Part shown: one piece after another, positions 34,303-46,100 of the stretch
How the letters are laid out: each line of letters starts with the position of its first letter
Position numbering within the stretch: the stretch's first letter is position 1
Assembly (NCBI RefSeq): GCF_004359215.1
Contig: NC_090617.1
Location: forward strand, 1,349,768 to 1,413,767
DNA from: Bremia lactucae
Lineage: Eukaryota > Oomycota > Peronosporomycetes > Peronosporales > Peronosporaceae
DNA length: 64,000 bases
Direction of reading: 5' to 3'
Made by a program: the position numbers and the translations under genes
Notes under the pieces: model-generated
The model's input: the letters and a program-made list of their open reading frames with translations, nothing else
Databases searched by the model: none
What the model was told of the DNA's origin: nothing

Positions 34303-34704
34303 CTATACTTGATACAAAGTAAGGGTTGCGATCGAAGTACTAGCAATCAGCCCCACTAGATGCTGTAACTGAGATAACTGGCCGCGCAACGCATCTGCTG
34401 CATTTTTGATACGCGTATTCGCAATTACCCCGATATTTTCGAAAGAAGTCGTTAGGGACAAGTGAGGAATTCAGTATACCTGGAATGGATAGCATTTAGC
34501 TTTTTCTCGTTCAATTGACATCAATTGCGCCAACGAAATTGCTCCGTGGAAATGAATATTCAACGGTACTTTTGGTCTTATAACCGGTGCCGTTATAATA
34601 GCACCGCATAGCAGCCAGTCTGTCGACGTGAATCGACAATCCAAGAGCTCAAGTCTGTATTTCGGTATATTTGCAATTCGGACAGTAGGATTCGCCCAGA
34701 ACAT
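34303..34704 (-). pseudogene. Unidentified coding frame interrupted by one TGA
   Basis: From the ATG at 34702-34704 a 77-codon frame runs to a TGA at about 34471-34473. The same frame then continues for another 55 codons to a TAG at 34303-34305, with protein-like composition (VIANTRIKNAADALRGQLSQ, then LQHLVGLIAST). No AG acceptor lies between the possible donor (CAG|GTATAC just before the TGA) and the second part, so an intron does not easily explain it. Family not recognised. It may be the tail of a larger decayed gene. Confidence 0.4.
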
Positions 34705-34913
34705 AACAAGAGGTTACTCGGGTTACTACAGTCTCCAGCAGCGTATCCAACGTTCATTGGACAAAAGTCGGCAAACTATACATATCACCCCTTTTGTCGG
34801 ATTGGTAAAATACTGATAATCTTTGCAATTATTCGGCCTGTCGAAAGGGTGCAAATTGATCGAAATGAGCAGCTTTCTTCATTGTTATCCGTACAAAAGT
34901 GATCAAATGCCAC

Positions 34914-36164
34914 TTAATCTCCCGTTTCGGGAAAAATACATTTTCCGTTCGCAAAATTACATCCACGCTGTTCTCCAAAATACATTCTAAAAGTATTGGC
35001 ACGATACCATCCGGAACCTTTAAGAAAACGCCAACGTTAAAGCGCTAATAATATTTCGAAAACTGTCGACGGAAGCCATGTACTCGGATTCAAAGATCCG
35101 TTCTTCCCAATGAGTTCCAAGACACCCAGAGTTGTCTTGCTGTTCGATCTCAGCACCTTCTAGTGTATGGCATCCAAAGTGCGCTTTAACAAAAGCCGCG
35201 ACTTTTGGCGTCACCATTTTAGCCACAACATGCCCTCGTTCTTGAAAGTTTTGAATCGTATATGTGCTTAGTTCGACATAGTAATCAATAGTAGAATTAT
35301 TCGGGCACGTTCCTGTCTCAAAGATAGGAGGTCGTCCTTGAGAATCACGAGAAGTTCTTGGCGTTCCATCCGAGTAGGAAAAAAATGGTGACGAAAAACC
35401 AAGCGCATGCGTCATTTCGTGCATTGTAGTCGACACTTGCGCTTGGAAGTTTTCCAGTGATGCACTGATCTGTGAAGGGCAAAAGTTTGCATCCTGAAAG
35501 TGAATTAATCGAACTGATCTTTTAGACACGAGGATGTGTAGACCAGTATGCAGTTCGTACAATAGCTAGTGGATGCGGCTCGAATGTAGAGCAAAGAAGG
35601 CCGTATACGCTTTGCCCTGAGCTTCCATATACTCACACTTTCCAGCGACACAGCCTTCGTTTGGACACGAAGAGCAAAATCGAGTTTGAACCGAAATGGT
35701 CATTCGAAATAGGCATTTCCCGACATATGTCGTTGTCAACAAACGTTTAGTAGATGGGAGGAGACGTCGTCCATTGGCCCTTGCACGTTCGTTGGGCGCT
35801 TAGTTCCCTTGTACTGGAATGACCTGTAATGCAGCTTGAAAGCGACGAATGGCTTCGGGAATGATTCGGTACAGCATCGCGCGCTTCTCTTGTGAAAGAA
35901 GTTGGAACGCAGTTTCGTCGTAGTAAGGCGTTATTTGAACCGGACGGGAATGATTCCTAAAAGGCGTCGACTCGAATGTTTGAAAAGTGGTCAAATCTTC
36001 CTCGGGCAGCTTTCGAATTCGAGCGTCAAAAGGGTGATTTTGTCATTTTGTCCGTATTCCTGGTGACTCTGAACTACTTGATGATCGATTGAATCATGGA
36101 GGCATCCGTGAAATAGCGACAGTAACACCATAACATGAAAAAAAGAGAAGGTTGAAAGAATCAT
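34914..36164 (-). pseudogene. Leishmanolysin-like (GP63, M8) metallopeptidase, decayed
   Basis: Minus-strand pieces follow the GP63 order. A signal-peptide-like N-terminus MILSTFSFFHVMVLLSLFHG starts at 36164, then CLHDSIDHQVVQSHQ. After a frame change comes PVQITPYYDETAFQLLSQEK, with a TAA at about 35803 (after VIPVQGN). A Cys-rich segment CPNEGCVAGKCEYMEAQGKA follows, with another in-frame TAG near 35564. Then FCPSQISASLENF and the zinc site MHEMTHALGF (HExxH at about 35410-35424), and HFGCHTLEGAEIE and GTHWEERIFESEYM. A last frame change leads to SGWYRANTFRMYF and a stop at 34914. Zinc ligands survive, but at least two stops and two frameshifts make it a pseudogene. GP63-like proteases are secreted or GPI-anchored. 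Confidence 0.82.
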
Positions 36165-36342
36165 TATCAAGGGTACTGTCAATTGGCAATTGCCTTTTTC
36201 AGCCTAACAGAAAAGTTTGTATTTTTCTTTATTCCAAATTCGCGGACAAAAATAGAAATATCTTTAAGGGCTACTGCAAATTGAGGTATGGTACACCACA
36301 TCGTACGTGTATGTATCCCTTAAAGAGTTACACTCGAAAAGA

Positions 36343-37679
36343 ATGAAGGCGCTGATCCTCGTAGGGGGCTTCGGCACGCGGCTACGACCGCTTACACTGT
36401 CGTGCCCGAAGCCTTTGGTTGAGTTTTGCAACAAATCCATTGTCATGCATCAGATCGAGGCACTCGTTGCGGTGCGTTTTTGTCGTCAATGTAGTCACGA
36501 TTTTTATTCTGACCGCCGTCTACTTAGGTGGGAGTGACAGAGGTGATTTTGGCCGTTAATTATCAACCACAAGTAATGCTTGCAGCCCTCGAGTCCATGG
36601 AGAAAAAGGTATCACCTCACTAAGTATGCAATAACCATTACGTTCTGGGGGTCTCAACGTAACCTTTGCCTTAATTCAGTACCACATCAAGATCTCGTGC
36701 TCCCACGAGACTGAGCCACTGGGTACCGCAGGCCCCTTAGCTCTTGCTCGTGATCTCTTAGACGATGGTGATCCATTCTTTGTCTTTAATAGTGACGTCA
36801 TCTGCGAATACCGCCTCCAGGAGTTGCTCGAGTACCATCAACAGCATGGGGCCGAGGGTACGATATTGGTTACGCGTGTGGATGAACCGTCAAAATACGG
36901 TGTCGTCCTCTCCAAGAATGATGGTCAAATCGAGCGATTTGTGGAAAAACCTCGTGACTACGTGGGGAATAAAATTAATGCGGGAATTTATATTTTTCAT
37001 CCCAATGTTCTCGATCGGATCCAATTGCGCCCCACTTCGATAGAAAACGAGATTTTCCCTCAAATGGCTGCTGAACACAATCTCTATTCCATGGTGTTAC
37101 CAGGGTATTGGATGGACATTGGGCAACCAAAAGACTTTCTTGCGGGAATGTGTCTTCATTTAGAGTACCTCGAACGCACGAACCCCGAGATGCTTTCGAC
37201 TGGTCCGACGTTTCTTGGAAACGTCCTGGTCGATTCAAGTGCTACGATTGGCGATAAATGTCTCTTGGGACCCAATGTCGTGATTGGACCAAAATGTGTG
37301 ATTGAAGACGGTGCGTCAACTTAATCGAGAGGTCTGGCGTGATACCGTGTCTAATCGTGGATACTTTTACAGGGGTACGCATGAGTCGAACAACATTGCT
37401 TCGTGGTGTCACCGTGCGTGCAAATTCATGGATTCAGTCGAGTATTATTGGCTGGGGCTCGACAATTGGCCGATGGGTACGCAGCTTTTATCAATACGAC
37501 GTTATACAATACCATGACATTCAAGACGGGTTTTGCTTTTCTAGTGTCGTGTCGAGGGAACGACTGTCGTTGGAGAAGATGTGCAAGTGAAGGATGAGAA
37601 GTTTATCAATGGCGGCCTTATTCTCCCGCATAAAGCCATTTCCACCAGCCTCCCGGACCCTGGTACGATCGTCATGTGA
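36343..37679 (+). CDS. GMPPB: GDP-mannose pyrophosphorylase (mannose-1-phosphate guanylyltransferase), 5 exons
   Basis: Makes GDP-mannose from mannose-1-phosphate and GTP for glycosylation and wall glycans; cytosolic. Exons by GT-AG reading: 36343-36471, 36528-36608, 36680-37310, 37373-37476 and 37545-37679, with introns of 56, 71, 62 and 68 nt; all junctions keep frame. The product is 359 residues, the usual family length. Motifs: nucleotide-binding [20 protein letters not shown] at residues 8-27, FNSDVICEY for the metal-binding Asp, VEKP and NAGIYIF of the transferase domain. A left-handed beta-helix follows ([30 protein letters not shown]), ending in [17 protein letters not shown], characteristic of the beta subunit. 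The gene appears intact. It is divergent from the GP63 pseudogene, with about 180 bp between starts. Confidence 0.93.
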
Positions 37680-37955
37680 GCATCGAGAAACGCAATTCAT
37701 GCGTCTCGCAATCCCGATAAAATCATCATTTGCTTCATTCCTCGTAGATAAGAAACGTTGACGAATTAATTGAATGATTTTTAGGAAAATACAGTTTACA
37801 GGATGAGAGCTTGATGACTTTCGTTTTGTATGGTAAAACGCTTAAGTTGCCAATTCACATAAATTGACATTTTAAGTAAAACATTTCTCGCGAAATACCA
37901 ACTTACTATGGACCTTTTTATGATAACACCGTACCGATCTTTAATCGAAAGATAC
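37680..37955. other. 3' flank of GMPPB, no feature seen
   Basis: AT-rich spacer before the G1 copy C LTR. Confidence 0.4.
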
Positions 37956-38452
37956 TGTAACCGTTATATTAGTATTATTTCTTATAAGAGGAATACCAAA
38001 TATTAGTATCAATGAGAGGAAACAAAAAAGAAGTACAAAATAATTATCTTTATTAATGTTGATTTAAAAAGTTCCAATCTTTCCAAATTCGTTATATTAT
38101 TGCAATAAGACACTAACTCTATAAATGGGCTGATTTAACTCTGAATCAACTCCGCCAATCTTTATATAACACGATTGTGCGGTGCGCTGATGGCGCCATA
38201 CTTAGTTAGATATTTATAGAATAAGTTCAGTATCAGATAGAAGATCAATACGCAGGGTATTAAATATATTTATACATACTTTTCCCTAATTTTAATCCTT
38301 TGAATTGCCTTTGGTAGCTGAAGCCCCTGAGCTACTTAGAAATCTACCTCTATACCCTTGTGTACATGAAGTTTCGAGGTGCCTAACCTTCACTGTAATC
38401 AGTGTAAGATCAACTAATACTTACTAGTACAAGTGAAAGGTACCCCGTTACA
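37956..38452 (+). repeat. 5' LTR of Gypsy G1 copy C
   Basis: Begins TGTAACCG and ends CCCCGTTACA, about 497 bp. It shares GATTGTGCGGTGCGC-type and ATGAAGTTTCGAGG-type blocks with copy A. Start position is less certain than the end. Confidence 0.7.
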
Positions 38453-38639
38453 CCTGGTAACACTTCGTAGTCCTTTCAGTGACCTACACACGTTACATCC
38501 AACATGGACATGTTGGACGAAGAAGGATGAAGCTTTCCATTCCCTCGAGAAGGCTATCACGCCACAGTGAAGTTTTTAGCTCATTTGAGTAACCTTAAGT
38601 GGCGATTTTGTCGAAGGCGATCGACAAATAGTTCAGCCG

Positions 38640-39530
38640 AAGGCGAGCGAGCCGTTGGCGCAATGCTGTGCACTCTGGAAAGAGATGAACAGCATGCGGC
38701 CATAGTCGAGTTCATACAACACGAACTCGACGCGGCCTAAGAGAAAGTAGCCTTGCTTCGCCAGGAAGGCTCTCAACACTCAGAGGTGTTGATAGAACAG
38801 GGTGCTCAGCAATTGGAATTGTTTAGATAGCAGAATATAAATACTACTAATCGGCCGACGCTTACGCATCGACCCGAAAGTTTAAAGATAGAAATCTCCA
38901 AGTTTAAGCAGTCAAAGGCGACTCCGTTTTGGAATGGGTCGTCGAGTTAGGCGAAGCCATAGAAGCTCGCCGCATCAGTGATGATGCGATGAAAGTGAAA
39001 GTCTGCAGGTCCATCTTAGCCGGACGTGCTAAAGCTTGGGCCTTGGGGCTCAATCTTGACGTCCTATCAGTCTTTGGGTCGTATGAGGTCTTTAAGACCC
39101 GGCTTAGAAAAAGATTTGAGCCGCCACGTGCCCAATTCAAGGCTCGAGCTGAGAAACGGAATTTAAAGCAGGGCAAGCGTGACATGCCCAATATACACGA
39201 TACCTAGTCACTTGTATCGTTTGTCATTATCCAATTGATGAATAAAAACAGGTATATGCGTTTAGTAAAGATCCCGCAGACATACCTGTTAAGACCCGCT
39301 TGTTCCGGCGAAATTTCGAGTCGCTCGATTAATCGATCTCTATAGGCGAACATGAAGACTTCAGCTAGAAACAGGCTTTCGTCCACTCAGGTGCATATCG
39401 TCCACCGAATCGACAAGAAAACAGAGGTCCACAACCATTGATCTCTTGTGTGTAGAGTGCAAGAAACCTCGCTCTTCTAGTAATAAACGATTACAAAAAT
39501 GTAATCGTTGTCAAAAGACGGTCCACTACG
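38640..39530 (+). pseudogene. G1 copy C gag
   Basis: The main frame 38929-39207 has WVVELGEAIEARRISDDA, CRSILAGRAKAWALGLNL and FEPPRAQFKARAEKRNLKQG. A zinc-knuckle half (KCNRCQK) is readable near 39497-39517 but is out of frame. Confidence 0.75.
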
Positions 39531-39712
39531 CCTAGGAGTGTAGTGCTCCACGGTCAGTGCCTAAAAAACTCCGAGCGAAAAGACCGACCTCTCGCTAGGA
39601 ACAGCGGAGGACGCGACTCCGATGCTGTTACGAAATTGCAACGGCGAGGCGGATCGGAATAAAAAACGGCCTCGGCGTTAGTAGGTGCGGAGCATATCAC
39701 CCTGAAATAAAA

Positions 39713-40010
39713 GTGTCTCATAAATTGCCACTTAAGTCCCCCGTAGTCGATTGTGGTGGGGCGTCGAATAATTTTGTTAGAGGCAAATCGCTAAAAGATA
39801 GCAGACTCAAATTGATTAAGCGCGATATCCCTCTAACAAGGATGACAGTGCGCCTGGCAACAGTTGCATCTGTAACGGTTAAGAAGCTTGTAATTGGTAT
39901 CCAATACACGTTAACGGGTAAACAGTAAGATGATGACTTTATCGTATTAGATTTGTATGACAAATATGTTGTCATCCTTGGGTTACCATGGCTCAGATAG
40001 TACAAGCCAT
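39713..40010 (+). pseudogene. G1 copy C aspartic protease
   Basis: VVDCGGASNNFVRGKSLKD carries the active-site region, but an extra Gly (DCGGAS against DCGAS in copy A) disrupts the catalytic turn. The tail VILGLPWLR-like block near 39970 is in another frame. Confidence 0.7.
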
Positions 40011-40597
40011 TCATAAATTCGCAGCATGAAGCCGTGACGATGCCTGTCTCTCGTTCAACAGCGGGTCATCTGGTGCACGTCTTGAGCGTCCACAAGCGTG
40101 TGGATGTTCTACGAGCGATTGTAATGGTCTCACTTGTAGATCGGACGTTTGCACGACTGCACAAGACCTTAGTGTGGAAACCCATCACGCTGTGCAGTAA
40201 GATCCTAACGGCTGTGCACAAGCACAGGTAGCTTCGAAGTTCGACCACTCAAATAAGTTGCGTTGTACGAAACAAGGATGCTTGTTTAAAAATTAATATT
40301 CAAGGAAGTTTAAAACGCCCGTCAAGAAGAGACAGTGTGAAATTCCTAGATCGACTGGAGCTAAATCCTTTTTTACTAAGGAATTTATTGTCTTACTTTC
40401 TTCTTTGAACCATATATCCAAAGGTGCCTGGGAACCTTTGACAACAGGTATCCGGATACTTATCCCCATACAATTGTTTGGGGGGTACCCCCCCCCCAAC
40501 TGCCCCAGCTGTGGTTGCGCTACCACAGCGAGACCCTCTGCGATCGACTTGTCAGTGCTTATACACTTGATCAAAAATAGCGCCTCCGAAGTTAACT

Positions 40598-42010
40598 TTG
40601 GAGATAACTCAATTGCCAACGCTAGAACCGAGACGATTCTTGCGTGGCAAAGTCAAGCAGATTTGTGTACTTGTCACACATGACAACTACGTGGCCGATA
40701 TTTGGTCAGAAATAGTATTTACCGAGAACGAACGGGATCTCAGCAGCACATCGATGGACGAAAGTGTCCACGATGAGAAGACTCGAATTGAACGTTTACG
40801 TCCCAATCCTAAGAGTTCCTGAAGACAAACCCTTATTTAATATAATTTATGGATGTCATCCCTGAATCAGTACTGTGCGAGTTGCCGAAGACTAAAGGCA
40901 CTCGACACGAAAATTAACCTAATTCCAAGTTCGAGATACTGTGTCATGAAGCAATGGCCCTTGCCACGTGAACAAGTAATAGTGATCGACATATTCTTTG
41001 TTGAACGCTTAGCAGTGGGCCATGTGAGGGAGCCAACCTCCCCACATAGCTCTCCGACCTTCTGCGTGCGTAAAGCAACTGGAGGATGGCAGATTGTGCA
41101 TGCAATTAATAAATGAACGCTGCAACGGTACTGGCTCAACGCCAATGCGACGAAAAGACGTAGTCATTGAAGGTATGTCAAAAAGTACTATCTTTTCGTC
41201 AATGAATCGGACAGATTGATTTTAATAAATCCTTATGTAATAACAAGATATATCGTTCACAGCAGTAAGCACCCGTATGATATGGGAATGGCTAGTCATA
41301 TCAAAGGAACTTAGTAGTGCCCCTGCGACATTAAACAGATGTGTAAACAATCTGTTGAGATCGGTGAAGGATTTCGCACCGAGTTGTTTTGATGATGTCT
41401 TCGTTCATAGTAGAGCCATGAGTAGAAAGACTAACGATGAAGTACGTCGCACCCACGTCAAAATAGCTCTTACACTTATGCGTCAGCACAAGTTGAATGC
41501 GAATATCAAGAAGTGTATGTTCGCTGCAGTGAAATTCCACTTCTTGGGTGCATCGTGGATAAACACGGTGAACGCCCGGATCCGGATAAGATCAAGGCTA
41601 TTACCGATCGGCCTGTGCCAGTCGATGTAAAGGAATTTCGAAGGTTTATCGGCTTAGCGGCGTACCTGCACAAGTACTTATGCAATTATCCCGAGATGAC
41701 TATGCATCTTTCTTCTTTGTTGAAAAAAATGCAATGTGGTCATAGAACGATGATTGACAGCATTCGTTCGAGGGTATTAAGCAAATTTTGATGCGATCGC
41801 CAATCCTGGCAATTGCTGCCCAAGACCGACTATTTCATGTGGTCTGTGACGCCAGCGATTTTGCAATCGGCTGTGCGTTAATGCAATATGACACTGCTGC
41901 GACACACTACGTATCGTCATCCCTGCCCATAACAATTTGCGTTTACGCATCATGTATGAGTGCCACGGCGCACCAAGAAGTGGTCATCCGTGATATGAGA
42001 AGACCTATCT
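40598..42010 (+). pseudogene. G1 copy C reverse transcriptase and RNase H
   Basis: RT: RYCVMKQWPLPREQV (40936-40980), CVRKATGGWQIVHAINK (41060-41113), SAPATLNRC, and CFDDVFVHSRAM (about 41386-41420), then PLLGCIVDKHGERPD and FRRFIGLAAYLHKYL. RNase H: VVCDASDFAIGCALMQYD (about 41838-41893). Stops and frameshifts separate the pieces. Confidence 0.82.
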
Positions 42011-42151
42011 CATGATAAGTCACCACGCTAGTATGAGCTCGTCCGCAAGTACATTCGTGCTTGCGGTTGTCAAGGGGTGAAGCCCAGTGCTTCAACCCGT
42101 GCTTCGTTACAATCTCTGTCTGTTCCGGCAGAGTGTTGACAGTCTGTATTC

Positions 42152-42502
42152 ATGGACTTCCTCTTCGGATTTCCCGACGACGAGCATAAGAACGATAGTA
42201 TTCTTGTATTTGTTGACCCTTCTAGCAAAAAGGTACATCTTGCTGCAGTATCGGCATTGCTCACGGCCAAGGTCTGTGCTCGTTTCTTTGTTGACACGAT
42301 ATTTCGACTCCATGGTATACCCCGCGAATCGGTCTCGGATCGAGACCATCGATTTACGGCGGAATTTTGGCAAACTGTGATCAAATTACTTGGAACTCAG
42401 TTGAAAAATTCAACTTTTGATCATCCTGAAATAGATGGTCAGACGGACCGTGAATGCCGTATTCTCGAAGAGACACTTCGCGGATACGTCCACTCTTCTT
42501 AA
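42152..42502 (+). pseudogene. G1 copy C integrase core
   Basis: Catalytic DDE residues are readable in one frame: MDFLFGFPDDEHKNDSILVF (first Asp), SDRDHRFTAEFW (second Asp), DGQTDRECRILEETLRGYV (Glu). The frame stops at 42502, and the C-terminus continues in another frame (about 42435-42626). Confidence 0.85.
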
Positions 42503-42959
42503 GAGCTGGAGCGAGTTCTTGCCAATGGTAGAATTTGCCGTCGGCAATTCAGTGCATGTTTCTAAAAAGCGTACACCATTTTTTTGCGAATGGCTTACGC
42601 CACCCACGTTTAACCACCTTGTTTGAGAGCGACTCTTATTCAAGGTGGAGGAAATCGCTCGAGCAGAGAACCTTCTAGCTCTTGCTCATCACGTATTAGC
42701 ACTAAGGTCAATGCGAAGGATACCAATGTTGACTTAATTACAATTGGAAAGGACAAACTCAGTAATAACTATAATTATGTTTCTGATTTTGATAACGATG
42801 CTGAAAGATTCAGCATCGATACCAATACAATTAATGAGAACGATAAAACTCTCAATAATGAAGAGATTGATAATTCCGCAGTGCAAACAGGTCGGGATGG
42901 AAACGAAAATGAAACCTAGTCATCAAGTGATATCCTATTGGTTCAAGAAGCACTGATCC

Positions 42960-45113
42960 ACTCATCAAAGCCAAGAGTGAGGTGTTCGATAAATTTTATG
43001 TGTTTAAGGAACTTCTCGAAATGCAAACGAGCAAAAAAAACAAAGGTCTTCGCAGTGATAATGGACGTGTACTCCAGTAAAGTATTCGTTGCGTTTCTTG
43101 CCCGACTTGGAATTATGCGTCAAACAAGTATTCCCTACGCTCTGCCAAGGTATAGCGGAAGAATAAACACACTCTACGATTATGGAAACTGCACGTGCTA
43201 TACTCCAGTACCAGCATATGGGGCGAGAATGGTGGGGATATGCGGTAAAAACTGCACTTTTTATATCATCAATCGAGTGCCAAACACTGCACAAGCGGCG
43301 TGACTCCATTCGAAGTGTTTACTGGAGTATCGCAGTGATAATGGACGTGAATACTCCAGTATGCGTTTCTGGCCCGATTTGGAATCATGCGTCAAACAAG
43401 TACCCCCTTCGCTCCGCAACAAATTGTACAGCGGAAAGAACTCCACGGTTGTGGAAACCGCACGTGCTATACTCAAATACCAGCATATGGAGCGAGAATG
43501 GTGGGGAGATGCGGTAAAAGCTGCACTTTTTATATCATCAATCGAGTACCAAACACTGCCAAGCGGCGTGGCTCCATTCGAAGTGCTTACTGCTGTAAAG
43601 CCGCATCTACCTATACGGATCGCGTGTTTTGGTTTTGTTAGGAAACGGCAGCGTTCTTAATGGGATGGAAAAGCTCATCACTGTATTTCTTTTGAATACG
43701 TGAAGGATCGAAGGCGTACAAAGTTTGGGACTTAACGATAGAACGGGTTGTTATTTCGCGATCATTTTCCCGAAAATGAGCAGCCTTCTGATGCACTTCG
43801 AACCCGGAACGGCAATCCTCCAGCAAGTCCAGCCAATCAAGATTGTCATTATAAATGACGGCGATTAATGCAGACAACACAAAAGGGAAAATTACCACAA
43901 ACGACATAGAGGTTGACCCTCCTGAGCCATCGGGTGATAGTGATGGAGATATGGAGATTGATTCAGTCAATGAACTTGCAGTTGCAATAATGTACTTGTG
44001 CCACCGGTTGCATTAGTGGCCGATAATGGAACTCGAGCTACATCAAACTCGATAAGCAGTGATAATTTTCGCAGTTGGTGTGAAATTGTGGTGGGTGCTG
44101 CGCTTCGAGTCGCATCTTTTTCAGCTAACCGTCACCCCATAGCGGCAGCAATTAACCGAATTCAGCACGCGTCGTCGGTTTCTGCCTCTTTCCGAACCGA
44201 CTTTGTCACCTGATCCAGAAGCTAGCATGGTACTTTCACTACATACCGCGACGGCTCTAGATCTGGTGAAATAATGGATGACTTTGTTAGCCTGCCGACC
44301 AAGCAAACAGCGAGCAAGATTGGTCGATAATAATGAGATTATATTGAGTGCACTTAAATTTCCTCAGACCTATGCCGATGCCATGGCTTCGCTCGTCACA
44401 CCGAGGGGTCGGAAAAGAGAACATCCATTGGAAGCTGCGCTCCCAACATTCGAGTTTTACATGGGACTTGGCGTCCGTCAATCAAATGTCAAAGCAATTG
44501 GTCACAAGTGGGTGTTTGCTGTGAAAAGAGACAAATCAAGAAGTATCGTGCGCTACAAGGCTCGTTTAGTGGCATTAGAATACCTGCAATATATGGTGTC
44601 GACTATACGGCAGCATACTCTCCCGTTGCAAACATGACTACAATACTAGACGTGTTTGCCACATGCTGCCGGCTCAAATAATATGTGAACAGTATGAGGT
44701 GGACACTGCATTCCTCAATTGTAATCTAGAGGAAACCGTCTGCATGAGAGTGCCTGGAGGCATTAAAGCTGGTGTGCAAATTGCGCCACAGACTCTATGG
44801 GTTGAAGCAAGCGGCAGACGTTCCCTTCGATTCGTGTTTGTGGAGCTAAGATTTACGCCGTTTGTCTCCAATCCTTGCCTTTTTGTACGTTTTAGGCAAC
44901 ATAGACCGATATTTTCTGCGGTGTACGTTGGGGGCCTAAGAACTGTTGCTTAATTGGAAGCGTAAGCGAGGAATTTGCCTACTAACCCACTGCAAAGTCC
45001 AAGCTTAAATTACTTAATGATGCATCGTACATACTAGGAATGGAAGTGCAGTATGATAGAGACAATGGGCAACTCATCTTGAGCCAAGCGCAGTTCCTTC
45101 GTCGCATAGGTGA
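42960..45113 (+). mobile_element. Copia fragment (integrase to RT/RNase H), plus strand
   Basis: Integrase: SEVFDKFYVFKELLEMQTSK and GLRSDNGR (42985-43065), MRQTS, ETARAILQYQHM and EWWG-AVK blocks, duplicated in tandem. RT: TYADAMASLVTPRGRKRE then GHKWVFAVKRDKS and VRYKARLVALEYLQ (44370-44590). VDTAFLNCNLEETVCMRVPG is at 44699-44758. An ILGMEVQYDRDNGQLILSQA block lies near 45030-45090, ending abruptly at about 45113 where a minus-strand G1 LTR begins. Confidence 0.83.
43051..43605 (+). repeat. Tandem 280-bp duplication within Copia integrase
   Basis: CGCAGTGATAATGGACGTG starts at 43051 and nearly the same at 43331. Both units then contain TGCGTCAAACAAGTA, GCACGTGCTATACT, CCAGCATATGG and TTTTATATCATCAATCGAGT in the same order with scattered differences. 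Confidence 0.9.
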
Positions 45114-45114
45114 G

Positions 45115-45538
45115 CTGCCTCGAAACTTCACGTACACAAGGATACATTCTATGTAGCTAAGGGGCTTTAGCTACTAAAGGATTAAAATTAGGAAAAATTA
45201 AAATTGTCTGAATGATTTTAGTTTCCTATGCAACGATCTTCTAGCTACTACAAAACTAATTATTATTGATAACTAACTAAGTATGGCGCCTCCGTTTGCA
45301 CCGCAGAATCGTATCTTATACGATTGGCGGAATTTATTTAAACTAAAATCAACCTTTTTAATAGAACTAATGTCTTGTTGCATCAATATTACCAAATCTG
45401 GTAGTATTGGAGCTATTTAGTCAAAGATAATAAAGATAATAAATTTATACTTCTTTATTTATTTCCTCTCATAGGAAATAATATCAATTAAACCGCTTAC
45501 ATGAAAAAAATACTTATGTAACGGGACACCTTGTTACG
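45115..45538 (-). repeat. G1 LTR (minus), 3' end truncated
   Basis: Reverse G1 LTR with CTCGAAACTTCACGTAC, CGTATCTTATACGATTGGCGG and TTATGTAACGGGACACC. It lacks the terminal CCCCGTTACA part and abuts Copia RT. A C7 run just beyond (45541-45547) would be the polypurine tract of a minus-strand element. Confidence 0.7.
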
Positions 45539-45545
45539 TCACCCC

Positions 45546-46100
45546 CCCAACAAACAGTCACTATAGCGAGTGAATAGAATACTATTATGTCTGTCCCTGC
45601 AATTTCGCATTGTTGCTTCAAATAAAAATACTGATTTTGCTTGCAATATTTTTTTTTTCAAAATTCAATTGGCGACAAACTTGTCTGTGCGCGTGGTCCG
45701 TGAGGCCGCAAAGCTGGCATCTGCACGGATCAGTGCAGCTGTTGGTAATGCAAATATTTCAGTAGACGCTAATGCGTCTGATGTGGGGAAAATGTCACCT
45801 TCTACTCCCATTGGAGGTGAATGGAACATGTCATCTGTTGATGACATTGCAGGTAACGGTAACAAGTCATCTGCTACACCAATTGTAGGTAACTGGACCA
45901 AGTCACCGGCATCGCTCGATTCAGTGGTACTGTAAAGGCTGCTGAATCACTCGAGGCCGAGTCCGTTAAACCTTTCGGTTCTAACGTGACAACCATAGAG
46001 GTTTAAGACGTGGTTGTGTGACTCGTCCGACCTCTTTGGTGGGGAGTCATCATTAGATGACTCCGTGGGCGATGATCACTCTGGTGCAGGAAGTGAATTA
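45546..46100 (+). other. Unrecognised frame with Ser/Thr/Pro/Gly repeats
   Basis: An open frame at 45660-45935 shows roughly three iterations of a K-M/S-S-[PA]-T-P-I-x-G-x-W pattern. There is no ATG near its start. It could be the N-terminus of a retroelement gag, or noise. Confidence 0.25.

Larger units (their letters stand above)
38453..42640 (+). mobile_element. Gypsy G1 copy C internal region (gag to integrase)
   Basis: The most complete G1 copy here: gag, protease, RT, RNase H and integrase in order, all with frameshifts. No plus-strand 3' LTR follows; a Copia fragment begins after about 42640. Confidence 0.85.
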
